A model generated the notes under the pieces. That model was not told the DNA's origin. It made no database searches and saw nothing but the letters and a program-made list of their open reading frames with translations. From Candidatus Dormiibacterota bacterium (GTDB lineage Bacteria; Chloroflexota; Dormibacteria; Aeolococcales; Aeolococcaceae), in assembly GCA_036495095.1 (NCBI GenBank), contig DASXNK010000209.1:1-49315 (forward strand): a stretch of 49,315 bases of DNA, in the 5' to 3' direction. A program made the translations under genes and the position numbers. The first letter of the stretch is position 1. Each line of letters begins with the position of its first letter. Shown in pieces: positions 8,101 through 17,105 of the stretch.

Positions 8101-9878
8101 GCGACACCCGCCCCGGTGGCGCCCCCGCCCACGTTCCCGACGGAGAGGCACCCCTGACCCCCGCCGCCCGTGGCGAGCGCGAGGGCGCCGAGCCCGCCGA
8201 CACGAATCTGCCCGGGGGCGTCGCGCCCGCCGGCACGCCTGCGCCCACCACCCCGGGCGGTGACGCCGCCGCGGCCGAGCCGGCCGCGGAGACCCCACCC
8301 GGCGTCGACGAGCTGCGCCCGGCGCAGATCGTCAGCCGCCTCGACGAGTTCATCATCGGCCAGGACAGCGCCAAGCGCGCCGTCGCCGTCGCCCTCCGCA
8401 ATCGCCTGCGCCGCCAGCGCCTCCCCGAGGCGATGCGCGCGGAGGTGATCCCCAAGAACATCCTGATGATCGGCCCCACCGGGGTGGGGAAGACGGAGAT
8501 CGCCCGCCGGCTCGCCCGGCTCACCCGCTCCCCCTTCATCAAGGTGGAGGCGACCAAGTTCACCGAGGTGGGCTACGTCGGCCGTGACGTCGAGGCGATC
8601 ATCCGCGACCTGCTCGAGCAGACCATCACCGAGGTCCACAACGACCGCGTCGCCGAGGTCGAGGGCAGCGCCCGGGACACCGCAGAGGAGCGCATCCTCG
8701 ACGCCCTCCTCGACGCCGACGCCCGCGAGGCCCTGGAGGGCACCAAGTCCGGCAGGGGCACCCGCGCCAGGCCCGCCACCGGCACCCCGACCGCACCGCC
8801 GGCTCCGCCGGCCGCCGAGGTCGAGGCCGCGGCCGGGGCCGCCACCGAGGCAGGGGCCGCCATCGAGGCCGGGGCTGCCACCGAGACCGGGGTCGCTCCC
8901 GAGGCCCCGGCTCCGGCCGCCGGCGACGGCGACGGCGACGGCGAGGCGGCGCCCGACGGCGAGACCGGCCCGGACGGAGAGACCGCGCGCCGCCGCCGCC
9001 GGCTGCAGCGCCGCCGCCTGCGCCAGCGGCTGCGCGCCCGCCAGCTCGAGGACCGGGTGGTCGAGATCGAGGTGGAGGAGCCGTACCAGCCGATGGTCGA
9101 GAACGTCTCCGGCGCCGGCTTCGAGGACATGGGCGCGACCCTCGCCGACTTCCTCTCCCAGCTCGCCCCGCCCCGCAAGCGGATGAAGCGGATGACCGTC
9201 GCCGACGCGCGGACCGCCCTCGTCGACGAGGAGACCGATCGCCTCATCGACATGGACCGGGTCTACGACGAGGCCATCCGCTCGGTCGAGGACAGCGGCA
9301 TCGTCTTCATCGACGAGGTCGACAAGATCGCCGGCCAGGGCTCGGAGCACGGCCCCGACGTCAGCGGTGAGGGGGTCCAGCGCGACCTCCTCCCGGTGCT
9401 CGAGGGCTCGACGGTGCACACCCGATACGGCGCCGTCCACACCGACCACATCCTCTTCATCGCCGCCGGCGCCTTCACCATGTCCCGGCCGAGCGACCTG
9501 ATCCCCGAGTTCCAGGGCCGCTTCCCGATCCGCGTCGAGCTGAAGCCGCTCAACGAGGCCGACCTTGCGCGGATCCTGGTCGAGCCCAGCAACTCCCTGA
9601 CCAAGCAGTACACCGCCCTGCTCGGCACCGAGGGGGTCACCCTCGAGTTCAGCGCCGACGGCCTCCAGGAGCTCGCCCACCAGGCCGCCCAGGTGAACCA
9701 GCAGGACGAGAACATCGGCGCCCGCCGGCTCTTCACCATCCTCGAGAAGGTGCTGGAGGACGTCTCCTTCCGCGCCGACGAGTTCGCCGGCCAGACAGTC
9801 ACGGTCGACGCCGCCATGGTCCGGGCCAGGCTGGGCGACCTGGTCAGGAACGAGGATCTGCGGCGCTACGTGCTGTAA
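8097..9878 (+). CDS. hslU: ATP-dependent protease ATPase subunit HslU, enlarged
   Basis: 593 aa against about 445 for most HslU. The conserved family start ([20 protein letters not shown]) only appears at residue 75, after a Pro/Ala/Gly-rich extension with no internal ATG/GTG/TTG alternative. Walker A GPTGVGKT is at 126-133 and Walker [12 protein letters not shown] near 402. Between about 220 and 325 the I-domain carries a low-complexity insert: Ala/Glu imperfect repeats (EAGAA-type), a GDGDGDG run, then a very Arg-rich helix. The C-terminus ends EDLRRYVL, the conserved tail that inserts into HslV. The enzyme is therefore probably functional; the insert lies where substrates enter. Confidence 0.95.
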   Translation: MSDTRPGGAPAHVPDGEAPLTPAARGEREGAEPADTNLPGGVAPAGTPAPTTPGGDAAAAEPAAETPPGVDELRPAQIVSRLDEFIIGQDSAKRAVAVALRNRLRRQRLPEAMRAEVIPKNILMIGPTGVGKTEIARRLARLTRSPFIKVEATKFTEVGYVGRDVEAIIRDLLEQTITEVHNDRVAEVEGSARDTAEERILDALLDADAREALEGTKSGRGTRARPATGTPTAPPAPPAAEVEAAAGAATEAGAAIEAGAATETGVAPEAPAPAAGDGDGDGEAAPDGETGPDGETARRRRRLQRRRLRQRLRARQLEDRVVEIEVEEPYQPMVENVSGAGFEDMGATLADFLSQLAPPRKRMKRMTVADARTALVDEETDRLIDMDRVYDEAIRSVEDSGIVFIDEVDKIAGQGSEHGPDVSGEGVQRDLLPVLEGSTVHTRYGAVHTDHILFIAAGAFTMSRPSDLIPEFQGRFPIRVELKPLNEADLARILVEPSNSLTKQYTALLGTEGVTLEFSADGLQELAHQAAQVNQQDENIGARRLFTILEKVLEDVSFRADEFAGQTVTVDAAMVRARLGDLVRNEDLRRYVL

Positions 9879-9965
9879 GGGTGGAGCGACGTCGTCGCAG
9901 GCCCTTCACGACGAAGCCGATCTCGCCGGCAAGCCGCCCCCAGCGTCGAATGCGTCTCCAGTGGG

Positions 9966-9971
9966 TACACT
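9966..9971 (+). promoter_or_regulatory. Candidate -10 element (TACACT) of the rpsB operon
   Basis: TACACT lies in the 211-base gap between hslU and rpsB. A start near 9978 would give a leader of about 112 nt, long enough to hold the stem-loops at 10011-10069. No clear -35 is seen. Confidence 0.45.
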
Positions 9972-10010
9972 GCGCCCATCACACACCCCCGGTGGTCGCC
10001 GGCGAGGGTG

Positions 10011-10069
10011 CCCGATCAGTGCCGATCGGGTATGCCGGCACTGGACGCCGGGGGGAGGCAACAACCCCC
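10011..10069 (+). promoter_or_regulatory. Structured rpsB mRNA leader with alternative hairpins
   Basis: Three inverted repeats occur before rpsB. CCCGATC (10011-10017) pairs with GATCGGG (10024-10030) around a 6-nt loop. AGTGCCG (10018-10024) can instead pair with CGGCACT (10036-10042), which breaks the first stem because the segments overlap. GGGGG (10051-10055) can pair with CCCCC (10065-10069), just before the ribosome binding site at 10075-10085. Leaders of this kind allow ribosomal proteins such as S2 to control their own operon; that role here is an inference. Confidence 0.45.
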
Positions 10070-10089
10070 AATCTGGAGGAGAAGGCACC

Positions 10090-10923
10090 GTGCCTGTCGC
10101 AACCCTGCGCCAGCTCCTGGAGGCCGGAGTCCACTTCGGTCACCAGACGAGCCGGTGGAATCCCAAGATGCGCCCGTACATCTTCGCGGCGCGCAACGGC
10201 ATTCACATCATCGACCTGCAGCAGACCCAGGCGATGCTGGACGAGGCCTGTGAGTTCGCCCGCGACCTGGTCGCCGGCGGCGAGAAGATCCTGTTCGTGG
10301 GCACCAAGAAGCAGGCCCAGGACACCATCGAGGAAGGCTGCAAGCGCAGCGGGCAGTTCTACGTGACCCACCGGTGGATGGGCGGCATGCTCACCAACTT
10401 CGGGGTCATCCAGCGCCGCCTCCGCAACCTCGCCGACCTCCGCGCCGCCCATGAGCGTGGCGACTTCGAGCGGATGGGCGCCAAGGAGGCGAACGTCAAC
10501 CAGGACGAGCTCGACCGCCTGGAGCGCAACTTCGGCGGCATGGCGGGGATGAAGCGTCTCCCCGGAGCCCTCTTCGTGGTCGACTGCCGCAAGGAGCGGC
10601 TGGCGGTCACCGAGGCGAACAAGCTGCACATCCCGGTGATCGCGATCGCGGACAGCAATGTCGACCCCGAGCAGATCCAGCACGTGATCCCCGGCAACGA
10701 CGACGCCATCCGCGCGGTGCGGCTGATCACCGGGCTGCTGGTCGACGCCATCGTCGACGGCCAGCAGATGCTCGGCGAGCGCGAGATGCGCGAGCGCCAG
10801 GCCGCCGAGGAGGCGGCCGCCGAGGCCGCGGCGGCGGCGGCGCGTGCCGAGGCGGCGGCGGCCAACGTCGCCGGCCAGGAGGCCGAGATGGCGGGCGCGA
10901 CCGCAGGCACGGAGGAGGCGTAG
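10090..10923 (+). CDS. rpsB: 30S ribosomal protein S2
   Basis: 277 aa. Typical S2 signatures: LLEAGVHFGHQTSRWNPKM, RPYIFAARNGIHIIDL, THRWMGGMLTNFGVIQ, PGALFVVDCRKE, ADSNVDPEQIQHVIPGNDDA. The last 45 residues are an Ala/Glu-rich tail beyond the core. The GTG start is preceded by a long, strong ribosome binding site (GGAGGAGAAGG, 10075-10085). S2 joins the 30S subunit late and is needed for S1 binding. It is the first gene of the rpsB-tsf-pyrH-frr cluster; tsf starts immediately after its stop. Confidence 0.97.
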   Translation: MPVATLRQLLEAGVHFGHQTSRWNPKMRPYIFAARNGIHIIDLQQTQAMLDEACEFARDLVAGGEKILFVGTKKQAQDTIEEGCKRSGQFYVTHRWMGGMLTNFGVIQRRLRNLADLRAAHERGDFERMGAKEANVNQDELDRLERNFGGMAGMKRLPGALFVVDCRKERLAVTEANKLHIPVIAIADSNVDPEQIQHVIPGNDDAIRAVRLITGLLVDAIVDGQQMLGEREMRERQAAEEAAAEAAAAAARAEAAAANVAGQEAEMAGATAGTEEA

Positions 10924-11607
10924 GTGGCCGAGAACGGGACGGAGATCACCGCCGCCCTGGTCAAGCAGCTTCGCGAGATGACCGGCGCGGGGATGATGGA
11001 CTGCAAGCGCGCCCTCGCCGACACCGGCGGCGACATCGAGAAGGCGAAGGACAAGCTCCGCGAGAAGGGCATGGCCCGCGCCGCAGGGAAGTCGGACCGC
11101 ACCGCCAACGAGGGCATCGTCGAGGCGTATCTGCACAGCCCCGGGGGCGCCGCCCCCAAGCAGGGCGCGCTGCTCGAGCTCAACTGCGAGTCCGACTTCG
11201 TCGCCAGGACCGACGACTTCAAGGCGCTCGCCCGCGAGCTCGCCCTCCAGGTGGTCGGTGCCCGGCCGCGCTGGGTGCGCCGGGAGGAGGTTCCCGCCGA
11301 CATCGTCGAGCGTGAGAAGGCGATCTACCGCGCCCAGGTCGCCGGCAAGCCGGACAACATCATCGAGAAGATCGTCGACGGCAAGCTCGAGGCCTTCTAC
11401 GGCGAGGTCTGCCTCGTCGACCAGGTCTGGGTGAAGGACGAGAAGCGGAAGAAGAAGGTCGGCGAGCTGGTCACCGAGGCCACCGCCAAGCTCGGTGAGA
11501 AGGTCAGCATCGCCCGCTTCGCCCGCTTCGAGGTCGGCGAGGTCGCCGAGGGCGGTCAGGGCGCCGAGGCCGGTGGGAACGGCGCCGTCGCGCCGTCCGA
11601 GTCCTGA
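10924..11607 (+). CDS. tsf: Elongation factor Ts
   Basis: 227 aa, of the short EF-Ts type. It contains [19 protein letters not shown] (the TGAGMMDCK signature) and [20 protein letters not shown] (the [10 protein letters not shown] signature). The last 25 residues are a low-complexity tail. EF-Ts is the GDP/GTP exchange factor of EF-Tu. GTG 10924 follows the rpsB stop directly, with no gap, so translation is coupled. Confidence 0.96.
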   Translation: MAENGTEITAALVKQLREMTGAGMMDCKRALADTGGDIEKAKDKLREKGMARAAGKSDRTANEGIVEAYLHSPGGAAPKQGALLELNCESDFVARTDDFKALARELALQVVGARPRWVRREEVPADIVEREKAIYRAQVAGKPDNIIEKIVDGKLEAFYGEVCLVDQVWVKDEKRKKKVGELVTEATAKLGEKVSIARFARFEVGEVAEGGQGAEAGGNGAVAPSES

Positions 11608-11639
11608 GCGCCGAATCCGGTGCCGGCGGTGTCGCCGAG

Positions 11640-12410
11640 TTGACCGAGCCACCGGCCGCCGGCGAGGAGGGCCCGACCCCGCGCTGGCGGCGCGTGGTGG
11701 TGAAGCTGAGCGGCGAGGCGCTGATGGGCGGCTCGCAGTACGGCATCGACGCGGCCACCCTCGGGTTCATGGCCAAGCAGGTGGAGCAGGTGGTCGCCAA
11801 CCACCACGTCGAGGTCGCCATCGTGGTCGGCGGCGGCAACATCGTCCGCGGCCTGGAGGTGAGCTCCCAGGGCGTCGACCGGGTCACCGGCGACTACATG
11901 GGGATGCTGGCGACCATGATCAACGCCCTGGCGCTGCGCGACGCGCTGGAGCGGCGCGGGCTCGACTGCCGGGTGCAGACCGCGATCGAGATGCACCAGG
12001 TCGCCGAGCCGTACATCCGGGGCCGGGCGATCCGCCATCTCGAGAAGGGACGCGTGGTGATCATGGGCGCGGGCACCGGCAATCCCTTCTTCACCACCGA
12101 CACCACCGCGGCGCTGCGCGCCGCGGAGATCGGCGCCGAGGTGGTGCTCAAGGCCACCAAGGTCGACGGCATCTACACCGCCGACCCGCACAAGTACCCC
12201 GACGCGGAGCGCCTGCCCCACCTCAGTTACCTCGAGGTGCTCAACCGCGGGCTCGAGGTCATGGACAACACCGCGCTGACCCTGTGCATGGACAACCGCA
12301 CGCCCATCGTCGTCTTCGACCTGATGGCGGAACGGAGCATCGAGCGGGTGATCCTCGGCGAGGACATCGGCACGCTCGTGGACGACGGTGGCTTCACGGA
12401 CGCTCGCTGA
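11640..12410 (+). CDS. pyrH: UMP kinase
   Basis: 256 aa. The amino-acid-kinase fold is clear: [13 protein letters not shown] at the N-terminus, [11 protein letters not shown], and the UMP kinase signature [18 protein letters not shown], with [13 protein letters not shown] later. It phosphorylates UMP to UDP for nucleic acid and cell-wall precursors; bacterial UMP kinases are hexameric and usually controlled by GTP and UTP. The TTG start at 11640 gives an N-terminal extension of about 18 residues before the core; a later start is possible. It lies between tsf and frr, the common bacterial order. Confidence 0.95.
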   Translation: MTEPPAAGEEGPTPRWRRVVVKLSGEALMGGSQYGIDAATLGFMAKQVEQVVANHHVEVAIVVGGGNIVRGLEVSSQGVDRVTGDYMGMLATMINALALRDALERRGLDCRVQTAIEMHQVAEPYIRGRAIRHLEKGRVVIMGAGTGNPFFTTDTTAALRAAEIGAEVVLKATKVDGIYTADPHKYPDAERLPHLSYLEVLNRGLEVMDNTALTLCMDNRTPIVVFDLMAERSIERVILGEDIGTLVDDGGFTDAR

Positions 12411-12443
12411 GGCGCAGCCGGAGGAATCGTAGGAGTGGCGGTG

Positions 12444-13001
12444 ATGATCGACGACTGGCTGAAGGACGCCGAGGTTCGCATGGAGAAGAGCCTCGAGGCG
12501 CTGCAGAAGGAGCTCCAGGGCATCCGCACCGGGCGCGCCACACCCGCCCTCATCGACCGGCTCCTGGTCGACTACTACGGCTCCCCGACTCCACTGCAGA
12601 GCCTCGCCTCGATCACCGCGCCGGAGGCACGGCTGCTGGTGATCCAGCCCTACGACCGCGGCGCGATCGTCGCGATCGAGAAGGCCATCCAGAAGAGCGA
12701 GCTCGGGCTCAACCCGGGCAACGACGGCCAGCTCATCCGCATCCCCGTTCCGGCCCTCACCGAGGAGCGCCGCAAGGACTTCGTGAAGCTCGTCAGGCGC
12801 CACGCCGAGGACGCGCGCGTGTCCATCCGCAACATCCGCCGCGACGAGGTCGACCACGTGCGCCGGATGGAGAAGGAGGGTGAGGCGGGCGTCGACGAGA
12901 TCGACCGCGGACTGGCGCAGATCCAGAAGATCACCGACCGCTACATCGCACGTGTGGAGGAGATCGCCCGCCGCAAGGAGGTGGATATCCTCGAGGTGTG
13001 A
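12444..13001 (+). CDS. frr: Ribosome recycling factor
   Basis: 185 aa, the usual RRF length. Motifs: LKDAEVRMEKSLEALQKEL, GIRTGRATPALIDRLLVDYY, LLVIQPYDRGAIVAIEKAI, and IPVPALTEERRKDFVKLVRR. RRF splits post-termination ribosomes together with EF-G. ATG 12444 was chosen over the in-frame GTG 12435: AGGAG at 12431-12435 is spaced 8 bases from 12444 but overlaps the GTG, and homologues begin MI-D--KDAEVRM. The stop overlaps the uppS GTG. Confidence 0.96.
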   Translation: MIDDWLKDAEVRMEKSLEALQKELQGIRTGRATPALIDRLLVDYYGSPTPLQSLASITAPEARLLVIQPYDRGAIVAIEKAIQKSELGLNPGNDGQLIRIPVPALTEERRKDFVKLVRRHAEDARVSIRNIRRDEVDHVRRMEKEGEAGVDEIDRGLAQIQKITDRYIARVEEIARRKEVDILEV

Positions 13002-13792
13002 CCCGGATGCAGCGACCGCCCCGTCCCTCCGCCGTCCCGCCGCCCTCCCGGCCGGAGCTGCCGCGCCACGTCGCGATCATCATGGACGGCAACGGTCGCT
13101 GGGCGCGCCGCCGCCGGCTTCCGCGGATCGCCGGGCACCGCGCCGGGGTCGGAACCATCCGCCCGGTCACCGAGGAGTGCAACCGCCTCGGCGTCCACAT
13201 CCTCACCCTCTACGCCTTCAGCACCGAGAACTGGTCGCGGCCGCGCACCGAGGTGGCGGCGCTGATGCGGCTCTTCTCGGAGACCATCGACCGCGAGATC
13301 GACGAGCTCGACGCCGAGGGCATCCAGCTGCGCATCCTCGGCCGCCGCGAGGAGCTGGGCGACCGGCTGCGCGCGAAGATCGAGCAGGCTGAGGCCCGCA
13401 CCGCGCACAACTCCAGCAACATCCTCAACGTCGCCATCAACTACGGCGGGCGCAGCGAGATCGTCGACGCGGTGCGCGACCTCGCCGAGAGCGGCGCCGA
13501 CCTGCGGCAGCTCGAGGAGGCCGACCTGGCCCGCTCGCTGTACACCGCCGGTCTGCCCGACCCCGACCTCATCGTGCGCACCGCGGGCGAGCTCCGGATC
13601 AGCAACTTCCTGCTCTGGCAGGCCGCCTACGCCGAGCTCTACATCACCGAGACGCTCTGGCCCGACTTCGGCAGGGAGGACCTGCAGAACGCGCTCCGCG
13701 CCTTCGCCGAGCGCGAGCGCCGCTTCGGCGCCGTCCCGGCGCCCCCGGAGCCGCCCGACGAGGTGGCGCCGGCGGCGTCCCACGGGGGGTGA
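12998..13792 (+). CDS. uppS: Isoprenyl transferase (undecaprenyl diphosphate synthase)
   Basis: 264 aa. It carries HVAIIMDGNGRWARRRRLPR and GHRAG, LTLYAFSTENWSRP, and DLIVRTAGELRISNFLLWQ, the cis-prenyltransferase motifs including the catalytic Asp in MDGNG. Most homologues have RTSGE where this one has RTAGE. The enzyme adds isopentenyl units to make the C55 lipid carrier for peptidoglycan synthesis. GTG 12998 overlaps the frr stop by four bases; an N-terminal Pro/Arg-rich stretch of about 20 residues precedes the core. cdsA follows with another GTGA overlap. Confidence 0.95.
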   Translation: MTRMQRPPRPSAVPPPSRPELPRHVAIIMDGNGRWARRRRLPRIAGHRAGVGTIRPVTEECNRLGVHILTLYAFSTENWSRPRTEVAALMRLFSETIDREIDELDAEGIQLRILGRREELGDRLRAKIEQAEARTAHNSSNILNVAINYGGRSEIVDAVRDLAESGADLRQLEEADLARSLYTAGLPDPDLIVRTAGELRISNFLLWQAAYAELYITETLWPDFGREDLQNALRAFAERERRFGAVPAPPEPPDEVAPAASHGG

Positions 13793-14604
13793 GGCTGGGG
13801 GCGCGGGTCGCCAGCGCCGTCGTCCTCGCCGCGGTCCTGGCGGCGGCCCTCTGGGAGGGCGGGGCGCCGATCTACGTCGTCGCCGGGCTGGCCACCGCCG
13901 TCGGGCTGTTCGAGTACGCCGGGCTGGCCGAGGCGGCGGGCGGGGTCCGGCCCCCCGCCTGGGTGCTCTATCCGCTGGCGGGGTGGCTGCTCTACCGCTT
14001 CCTGCTCCCCGAGCAGGTCCCGGCGCTGGAGTGGGGCCTGGGGGTGGCGGTGGTCGCCGGGCTGCTCGGGAGCCTGCTCGTGGAGGGGTCCGGCTTCGTG
14101 GCCTGGGCGCTGGCGGTGGCCGGGGCGCTGTGGCTGGGGCTCTCGCTCGGCTACTACCTCGCGGTGCTCGGCTGGCACCTGAGCCCGGGCGACCACCACG
14201 GGCTGCGCATCGTCGGCACCACCCTGGCCGCGGCGATGGCCGGCGACATCGCCGCGCTCTTCGCGGGCAGCGCGCTCGGGCGCCACAAGCTGGCGCCGCG
14301 GATCTCGCCGGGGAAGACGGTCGAGGGGGCGCTCGCCTCGATGGCGGCCTCCGTCGGCCTCTTCGCCGGCGCCGGCGCCTGGCTGCTCGGCCTTCCCTGG
14401 TACCACGGCGTCGCCCTGGGGGCGCTGCTCAGCGTGGCCGCGCAGGGGGGCGACCTGATCGAATCGGCGCTCAAGCGCGCCGCCGGGGTCAAGGACAGCG
14501 GGCGGCTGGTGCCCGGTCACGGGGGCCTTCTCGACCGCATGGACAGCCTGGTCCTGCTCGGGCCGGTCGTATATTGCTACCTGCGCGCGTTCGCCCTCCC
14601 CTGA
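13789..14604 (+). CDS. cdsA: Phosphatidate cytidylyltransferase
   Basis: 271 aa, hydrophobic, with about seven to eight membrane segments. The C-terminal CdsA signature is present (LKRAAGVKDSGRLVPGHGG then LDRMDS), together with RISPGKTVEG in a cytoplasmic loop. The enzyme makes CDP-diacylglycerol, the precursor of phospholipids. The GTG start overlaps the uppS stop. The next gene, dxr, is in the same frame and begins 18 bases after this stop. Confidence 0.94.
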   Translation: MRLGARVASAVVLAAVLAAALWEGGAPIYVVAGLATAVGLFEYAGLAEAAGGVRPPAWVLYPLAGWLLYRFLLPEQVPALEWGLGVAVVAGLLGSLLVEGSGFVAWALAVAGALWLGLSLGYYLAVLGWHLSPGDHHGLRIVGTTLAAAMAGDIAALFAGSALGRHKLAPRISPGKTVEGALASMAASVGLFAGAGAWLLGLPWYHGVALGALLSVAAQGGDLIESALKRAAGVKDSGRLVPGHGGLLDRMDSLVLLGPVVYCYLRAFALP

Positions 14605-14622
14605 GCCCACTGGAGCGCCATC

Positions 14623-15798
14623 CTGCAGCAGCCCGACGTCCCCGACCGCGCCCGGCGGCGCGTCGTCCTCCTCGGCGCCACCGGCTCGATCGGCCGCCAG
14701 GCCTGCGAGATCGTCGCCGCCCATCCCGATCGCTTCGAGCTGGTCGGCGTGGTCGCCGGCAGCGACGCCGCCGCCCTCGACGCGGTGGTCCGCCGCTTCG
14801 GCGTCGCCCGCAGCGCGGTGGTCAACCCCGCCCCCGGGGCGGTCCTGCCCGAGGGCTGCGCCACCGGGCTGGAGGCGGCCTGCGAGATCGCGGCGCTCGA
14901 GGCCGACGTCGTCTGCGTCGGCATCAGCGGCGCCGCGGCCCTGCGCCCCACCCTCGCCGCCCTCGATGCCGGCACCGACGTCGCCACCGCCACCAAGGAG
15001 GTGCTGGTGATGGCGGGCGAGCTGGTGCGCGCCCGGGCGGCCGCCGGTGGGGCCACGATCATCCCCGTCGACAGCGAGCACAGTGCGCTCTGGCAGTGCC
15101 TTCGCGGCGAGGACCCCGCCGCCGTCCGGCGGCTGGTGCTCACCGCCAGCGGCGGGCCCTTCCGCCAGCGTCCGCTCGAGACCATGGCGACGGTCACGGT
15201 CGAGGAGGCGCTGCGCCACCCCAACTGGTCGATGGGGCCGAAGATCACCGTCGACTCCGCGACCATGATGAACAAGGGGCTGGAGATCATCGAGGCACAC
15301 TTCCTCTTCGACATGCCGTACGCGCGCATCGACGTCGTGATCCACCCGCCGAGCGTCGTGCACTCCTGCGTCGAGTTCTGGGACGGGGCCACCCTCGCCC
15401 AGCTCGGCCTGCCGGACATGCGCGTGCCCATCGCCCTGGCGCTGAGCGGCGGCCGCCGGCTGGAGGGCGTCTGCGCCCCGGTCGACCTGGCCGCGGCCTC
15501 GCCGCTGGAGTTCCAGGAGGTCGATCCGCGGCGCTTCCCCGCCGTGGGCCTGGCCCGGCGCGCCGGCGAGGCCGGGGGCGCCGCCCCCTGCGTCCTGAAC
15601 GCCGCCAACGAGGCCGCGGTGGCCGCCTTCCTCGCCGGGGGTTGCCGCTTCGACGAGATCGTGCCGCTGGTCGAGCGCACCCTCGACTCCGCTCCCGCGC
15701 CGGCGTCGCCGTCGCTCGACGAGCTCGTCGCCCTCGACACCTGGGCGCGCGAGGAGGTGGGCCGGGCCTGCGCCACGGCCACCGGAGGACGCTCATGA
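14623..15798 (+). CDS. dxr: 1-deoxy-D-xylulose 5-phosphate reductoisomerase, probable CTG start
   Basis: 391 aa, typical length. NADPH site VLLGATGSIGRQACEIV at the N-terminus; IPVDSEHSALWQCLRGE, LTASGGPFR, HPNWSMGPKITVDSATMMNK and LEIIEAHFLFDM all match DXR. It makes MEP in the non-mevalonate isoprenoid pathway, to which ispG downstream also belongs. The frame is closed by the cdsA TGA at 14602-14604, and no ATG, GTG or TTG occurs before the NADP-binding motif. CTG at 14623 lies 7 bases after GGAG (14612-14615) and gives the expected length, so it is the best start. The stop overlaps rseP (ATGA). Confidence 0.95.
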   Translation: MQQPDVPDRARRRVVLLGATGSIGRQACEIVAAHPDRFELVGVVAGSDAAALDAVVRRFGVARSAVVNPAPGAVLPEGCATGLEAACEIAALEADVVCVGISGAAALRPTLAALDAGTDVATATKEVLVMAGELVRARAAAGGATIIPVDSEHSALWQCLRGEDPAAVRRLVLTASGGPFRQRPLETMATVTVEEALRHPNWSMGPKITVDSATMMNKGLEIIEAHFLFDMPYARIDVVIHPPSVVHSCVEFWDGATLAQLGLPDMRVPIALALSGGRRLEGVCAPVDLAAASPLEFQEVDPRRFPAVGLARRAGEAGGAAPCVLNAANEAAVAAFLAGGCRFDEIVPLVERTLDSAPAPASPSLDELVALDTWAREEVGRACATATGGRS

Positions 15799-17105
15799 GC
15801 TTCGGCTGGCAGACCATCCCCGCCATCCTCCTCGTGCTCTTCGTGATCATCACCATCCACGAGCTCGGCCACTACCTCCTCGCCAAGTGGTCGGGGATCC
15901 GCGTCGACGAGTTCGCGATCGGCTTCGGCCCCAAGGTCTACGGGCGCACCGTCGGCGAGACCCTCTACTCGATCCGGCTGATCCCCGCCGGCGGGTTCGT
16001 CCGGATGGCCGGGATGATGGGGATCGAGGGTGAGGCCGACGCCGGGCAGCGCAACTTCTACCGCGCCACCATCCCGCGCAAGGCGGCGACCATCCTCGCC
16101 GGCGGGGTCTTCAACCTGCTCCTCGCCGCCGTCCTCTTCGCCCTGGTGTCGATGCCGTCGACGCCGGGCGTGGTGGAGCCCGACAGCCCGCTCGCCGCCG
16201 CGGGGGTGAGCGGCGACGAGGCGCTGCTCCGGGTGGGCGGTGCCGCCGTCGACCCCCACGACCCGCAGCGCGCCACCGACACGGTGCGCGCCGCCACGAC
16301 CAGCAGCCAGGGGCGTCCGATCACGGTCACCTATCGCGACCAGCAGGGCCGCGAGCGCACCGTCGTGGTGCCCCCGCTGCTCGTCCTCAACAACGGGCGG
16401 GTGTCCGCCGACGCCGGCGGGACCACGGCCACGGCACCGCCCCCGGGACCGCTGGTGGTGGAGAGTGTCGACGGCAGGCCGGTGCATCAGGGGTCGTCCC
16501 CGGCGCTGACCGGCGATCCCGCCGCCGTGCTGGGCGGCGGGCGCCCGGTGCACATCAGCGGCCACGTGCTCGGGGCGCCCAGCCAGCGCTTCAACGACGC
16601 GGTGGTCTCCAACGTCACCGACGGCGCCGCGTACACGCCGGGAAGCGCGGTCGCATCCTGGAAGCTCGGGGTCAGTGCCGGCGCCCAGGGCCGCTCGCTG
16701 CCCTCCGCCGTGGCCTACGGGGTGACGGAGGTGCCGCGCCAGGTCAGCAGCATCTTCACCGGCATCTACTCTCTGGTCACCACCCCGAACACCGGCGGGC
16801 TGGTCGGCCCCAATGGCGTCAGCGGCCCTGTCGGCATCATCAAGGCGACCAGCGTCGTCGCCCAGGACGGCTGGCGGGACCTGATCGGCTGGATGGCGCT
16901 GCTGAGCGTGAACCTCGGGGTCGTCAACCTCCTGCCGGTGCCGTTCCTCGACGGCGGCCGCTTCGTCTTCATCGCCCTGGAGGCGCTGCGCCGCCGCCGG
17001 GTGCGGCCCCAGCTGGAGATGGCCTTCCACTATGCGGGGCTGATGCTCATCCTCGGCTTCGTCGTCTTCGTGACCATCCAGCACGACATCCGGGGGAGTC
17101 AGTGA
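15795..17105 (+). CDS. rseP: RseP/RasP family site-2 intramembrane metalloprotease
   Basis: 436 aa. The first membrane helix holds the zinc motif ITIHELGHYLLAKWSG, followed by GFGPKVYGRTVGETLYSIRL and PAGGFVRMAGM. A PDZ-like region spans about residues 120-260. The second metal motif, NLLPVPFLDGGRFVFIALEA (LDG), is in the third membrane segment. Such proteases cut membrane-bound anti-sigma factors and leftover signal peptides. No sigma/anti-sigma pair is adjacent, so the substrate cannot be guessed. It overlaps dxr upstream and ispG downstream. Confidence 0.94.
   Translation: MSFGWQTIPAILLVLFVIITIHELGHYLLAKWSGIRVDEFAIGFGPKVYGRTVGETLYSIRLIPAGGFVRMAGMMGIEGEADAGQRNFYRATIPRKAATILAGGVFNLLLAAVLFALVSMPSTPGVVEPDSPLAAAGVSGDEALLRVGGAAVDPHDPQRATDTVRAATTSSQGRPITVTYRDQQGRERTVVVPPLLVLNNGRVSADAGGTTATAPPPGPLVVESVDGRPVHQGSSPALTGDPAAVLGGGRPVHISGHVLGAPSQRFNDAVVSNVTDGAAYTPGSAVASWKLGVSAGAQGRSLPSAVAYGVTEVPRQVSSIFTGIYSLVTTPNTGGLVGPNGVSGPVGIIKATSVVAQDGWRDLIGWMALLSVNLGVVNLLPVPFLDGGRFVFIALEALRRRRVRPQLEMAFHYAGLMLILGFVVFVTIQHDIRGSQ

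Noticed and set aside
12435-12443. GTG start for frr
   Set aside because: The AGGAG site overlaps this GTG and fits the ATG at 12444, which also gives the standard RRF length.
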